Assembly: GCA_030248215.1 (NCBI GenBank)
Contig: JASANG010000457.1
Coordinates: 106,045 to 170,044 of the forward strand
Direction of reading: 5' to 3'
Source of the DNA: Enoplolaimus lenunculus
Lineage: Eukaryota; Nematoda; Enoplea; Enoplida; Thoracostomopsidae
Length of the DNA stretch: 64,000 bases
How positions within the stretch are numbered: the first letter of the stretch is position 1; every line of letters starts with the position of its first letter. Shown here one piece after another: positions 62,045 to 64,000 of the stretch. The position numbers were made by a program, and so were the translations under genes. The notes below the pieces were generated by a model. That model was given only the letters and a program-made list of their open reading frames with translations, made no database searches and was not told the origin of the DNA.

Positions 62045-62225
62045 GGGTCGTAACTGTAGAATAAGCATATGCTTGGGTCGTAACTGTGGAATAAGCATAT
62101 GCTTAGGTCGTAACTGTAGAATAAGCATATGCTTGGGTCGTAACTGTAGAATAAGCATATGCCTAAGCATAAATGTTGAAAAATGTGTAAAACTAAGCTT
62201 AAGCCTACGCAAAAAAGGGCTCAGC
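62045..62225 (+). repeat. Four 30-bp units plus GCCTAA-like tail
   Basis: The unit with gggtcgtaactgtagaataa and gcatatgctt repeats four times (62045-62164) and is followed by cctaagcataaatg and agcttaagcctacgc. It is an expanded inner part of the TTAGGC-type family. Confidence 0.85.
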
Positions 62226-63058
62226 CATACGGGCCTGAGGGTGAAACTACCATTGTAATATGTGTTCAGGAGTTTTTTAGCATCGTTTAAGTTGGTGACG
62301 AAAGAAACTATTCGAAATTTTTGTTGAACATAGAACGTAACCCATTGTCCATGTATATATATCAAGTGTAATTGCGCAATTTACTTAGCTTTGTGTACGT
62401 TGTAAATTATTATGTTCATTTTCCGTGATTGGACGCAATATTGTATTTTATTTGCTATTTATTTTTCAGGTGTATGATAAAGATGTGTTTTAAATTTTAA
62501 TTTTATATTAATGTGAGCCAATTGGTTCAGTTCAAAACTCGTTAGAATATTTTCGCCACTGGTTTCAATTTTCTAAGAGGACCATGCTAAAATATAATTA
62601 AGTTTGTGAGTTTGAATCCTGATTGCGGCTGGCATGAATATTCTTACTGAACCATTTCTCAACATATTTTTGCCAGTTATGAAGGAAGCTGGGGGTATAT
62701 TTTACTGTCGGTTGAAGCTGACAATCTATTTTTGTTTTTTTTATTTATTGCATGGTGGTTGTTTTTCTGTTTGTCTGTTTGTTTGTTTAGTTGCTTGTTT
62801 TTTGTCCTATTTGTTTATCTTTATTTTGGTAGGAGGATTCATAAGTATGGATTTAAACCAAAAACGCTCACATATATTTTTAATTGTTGTTTATAAGTTA
62901 AAAACAAAAAACAACCAATAAATGCAATTCGCTCAAAAATGCAGTTTTTTGAGGCTCTATAATTTGCGTTACCTATCACAAACTTTACAGCACAGATATA
63001 ATGACTTTGAGTAAGCGTTAATGTAGTGAAACTTGCTGGGAAATTTTGTGTTTTGCAG
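62226..63058. other. No gene supported
   Basis: An open frame at 62634-62921 is Phe/Leu/Cys-rich from T-rich DNA (FCFFYLLHGGCFSVCLFVCL) and has no splice logic. Confidence 0.4.
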
Positions 63059-63142
63059 TTTCAGGGTCTTTTGGGTGGATGCCCCTAACGTCAGAGAGCT
63101 CTCCGTCTGTGCAGTTTTTGTCGGATATCTACAATTATACAG
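63059..63142 (+). CDS. Candidate exon of a downstream gene
   Basis: Acceptor tgttttgcag (or the next AG after 63064) and donor ATACAG|gtctgc. Two frames are open: GSFGWMPLTSESSPSVQFLS or FRVFWVDAPNVRELSVCAVF. A second GC-rich open stretch begins after an acceptor at 63366 (YERRTFYWLQLVAETRKS). They may belong to a gene running off the right edge. Family unknown. Confidence 0.35.
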
Positions 63143-63365
63143 GTCTGCGAACTACACAATATGAAAGACAGTTTTTATTGAAAAGTTAAATGAGAGATCA
63201 GGTTGTATAATATATACTTGTTCGTTTTATGGAGATGTATCCATTTGCAATTTTAACCATTGTTTGTGAATAAAGGTCTGAGTTGTTGTTGTTTTGCGGA
63301 GCAACTATAAAGATTTGTTTTCATTATATCCAATGATTTCCTGCATGAATGTATTGTTTCATTAG

Positions 63366-64000
63366 ATACAATGTTCAAACTCTAGGCTATGAACGCCGAA
63401 CCTTTTATTGGCTGCAACTTGTGGCGGAGACGCGTAAAAGTGCCGCTATTGGTTACCAGCCCTGTAAAAAGATTCTCGCCACTATATATTACTTCATTAC
63501 GATACACAGAAACCGGGGTTGTTTCATATATGTTACATTTGCGGAATCACTTAGGTTCTCGCCGAACGGCACAGCGTAATGCTTTGCGAGAGATAGCCCA
63601 TGTACTTTGCACGGGTGACGCAAGGGGGGATTTCAGTTGCAATTGGGGGGGCGCCCAGAAATTATTCGGTGCCGCCATCCAAACATTCTCTGCGGAAGCC
63701 CCTTGTCCGGTGCTAAAACGCGTTTCAAAACACGCTTTGTCACTGCTAAAATTGACAGGCACCAGCTTGAAAAATATATGAATTTTTGATAAAAATATTA
63801 AATTTTACTGAAAAATATGCTTTTCCAGGAATAATGTTACGGGAATTGCATTCCCTACACACGTACTTAAAATCAGAATAAAGCTGGTTAAGGAGAATCT
63901 AACGATTTGTATATATACATTTTGAATAGTGATAAAAAATTAAGCTTTACTAATCGAACCGGCTCGCCGTCGATGCAACGGTTACGATGTCACTATCATC
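63366..64000. other. GC-rich stretch open in several frames at right edge
   Basis: Two plus-strand frames and one minus-strand frame are open from about 63370 to 63780. None has a recognised domain. At the extreme right a minus frame reads DDSDIVTVASTASRFD then stop (TAG, 63955-63953), which could be the end of a gene outside the window. Confidence 0.35.

Noticed and set aside
62042-62365. Minus-strand frame with MLILQLRPKH repeats
   Set aside because: It is the translation of four 30-bp repeat units, a length divisible by three.
62634-62921. Membrane protein from the Phe/Cys-rich frame
   Set aside because: Composition follows from T-rich DNA; no splice sites, no homologous motif.
1-64000. 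Retrovirus-like, LTR, Polinton-like or LINE coding sequence
   Set aside because: No reverse transcriptase, integrase, capsid, envelope or packaging ATPase motif was recognised in any frame, and no long terminal direct repeats were seen.
1-64000. CRISPR array or bacterial operon
   Set aside because: Spliced genes, tRNA form and repeat types are eukaryotic; the regular arrays present have no unique spacers.

Overview
This is a eukaryotic, AT-rich, intron-rich animal window. I think it is a nematode, possibly an early-branching one. The repeats carry many copies of TTAGGC/GCCTAA, the nematode telomere motif; introns are long (up to about 12.8 kb) and mobile DNA is very dense. The phylum is an inference; the gene structures below do not depend on it.

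The backbone is one large plus-strand gene, an ATAD2/Yta7/LEX-1 family AAA+ ATPase with a bromodomain. I could follow it over 26 coding exons from 18454 to 60204 (4599 nt, 1532 residues). Every junction keeps the reading frame. Exon 9 ends in a non-canonical GC donor. Two complete minus-strand genes sit inside its introns. Gene B (38255 to 33067, 5 exons, 747 residues) lies in intron 14 and looks like a glutamine-rich, acidic, probably nuclear protein. Gene C (54957 to 50455, 4 exons, 356 residues) lies in intron 22 and looks like a four-pass membrane protein. I did not recognise the family of B or C.

Layout: 1-17600 is mostly repeats and unassigned DNA, with a minus-strand tRNA-Asp(GTC) at 11954-12025, a six-unit 101-bp tandem array, an exact 258-bp duplication, a pair of foldback elements around 14436-16130 and a few exon-like pieces. 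17609-18383 holds two hAT-type elements almost end to end, 70 bp before the ATAD2-like start codon. 18454-60204 is the host gene with its nested genes and many intronic transposons. 60205-64000 is repeats plus exon-like pieces of a possible neighbouring gene.

Most of the mobile DNA is small, non-autonomous and of hAT type: complete copies have short terminal inverted repeats and 8-bp target-site duplications that can be read directly. Several families share an unusual plan, in which the interior is packed with one short motif peculiar to the family (CCGGTT, TCTCGG, ATCGGC, or telomere-like GCCTAA). The GCCTAA family is the most interesting element here, because it offers a transposon route for scattering telomere-like sequence. 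I saw no retrovirus-like, LTR, Polinton-like, LINE reverse transcriptase or toxin gene.
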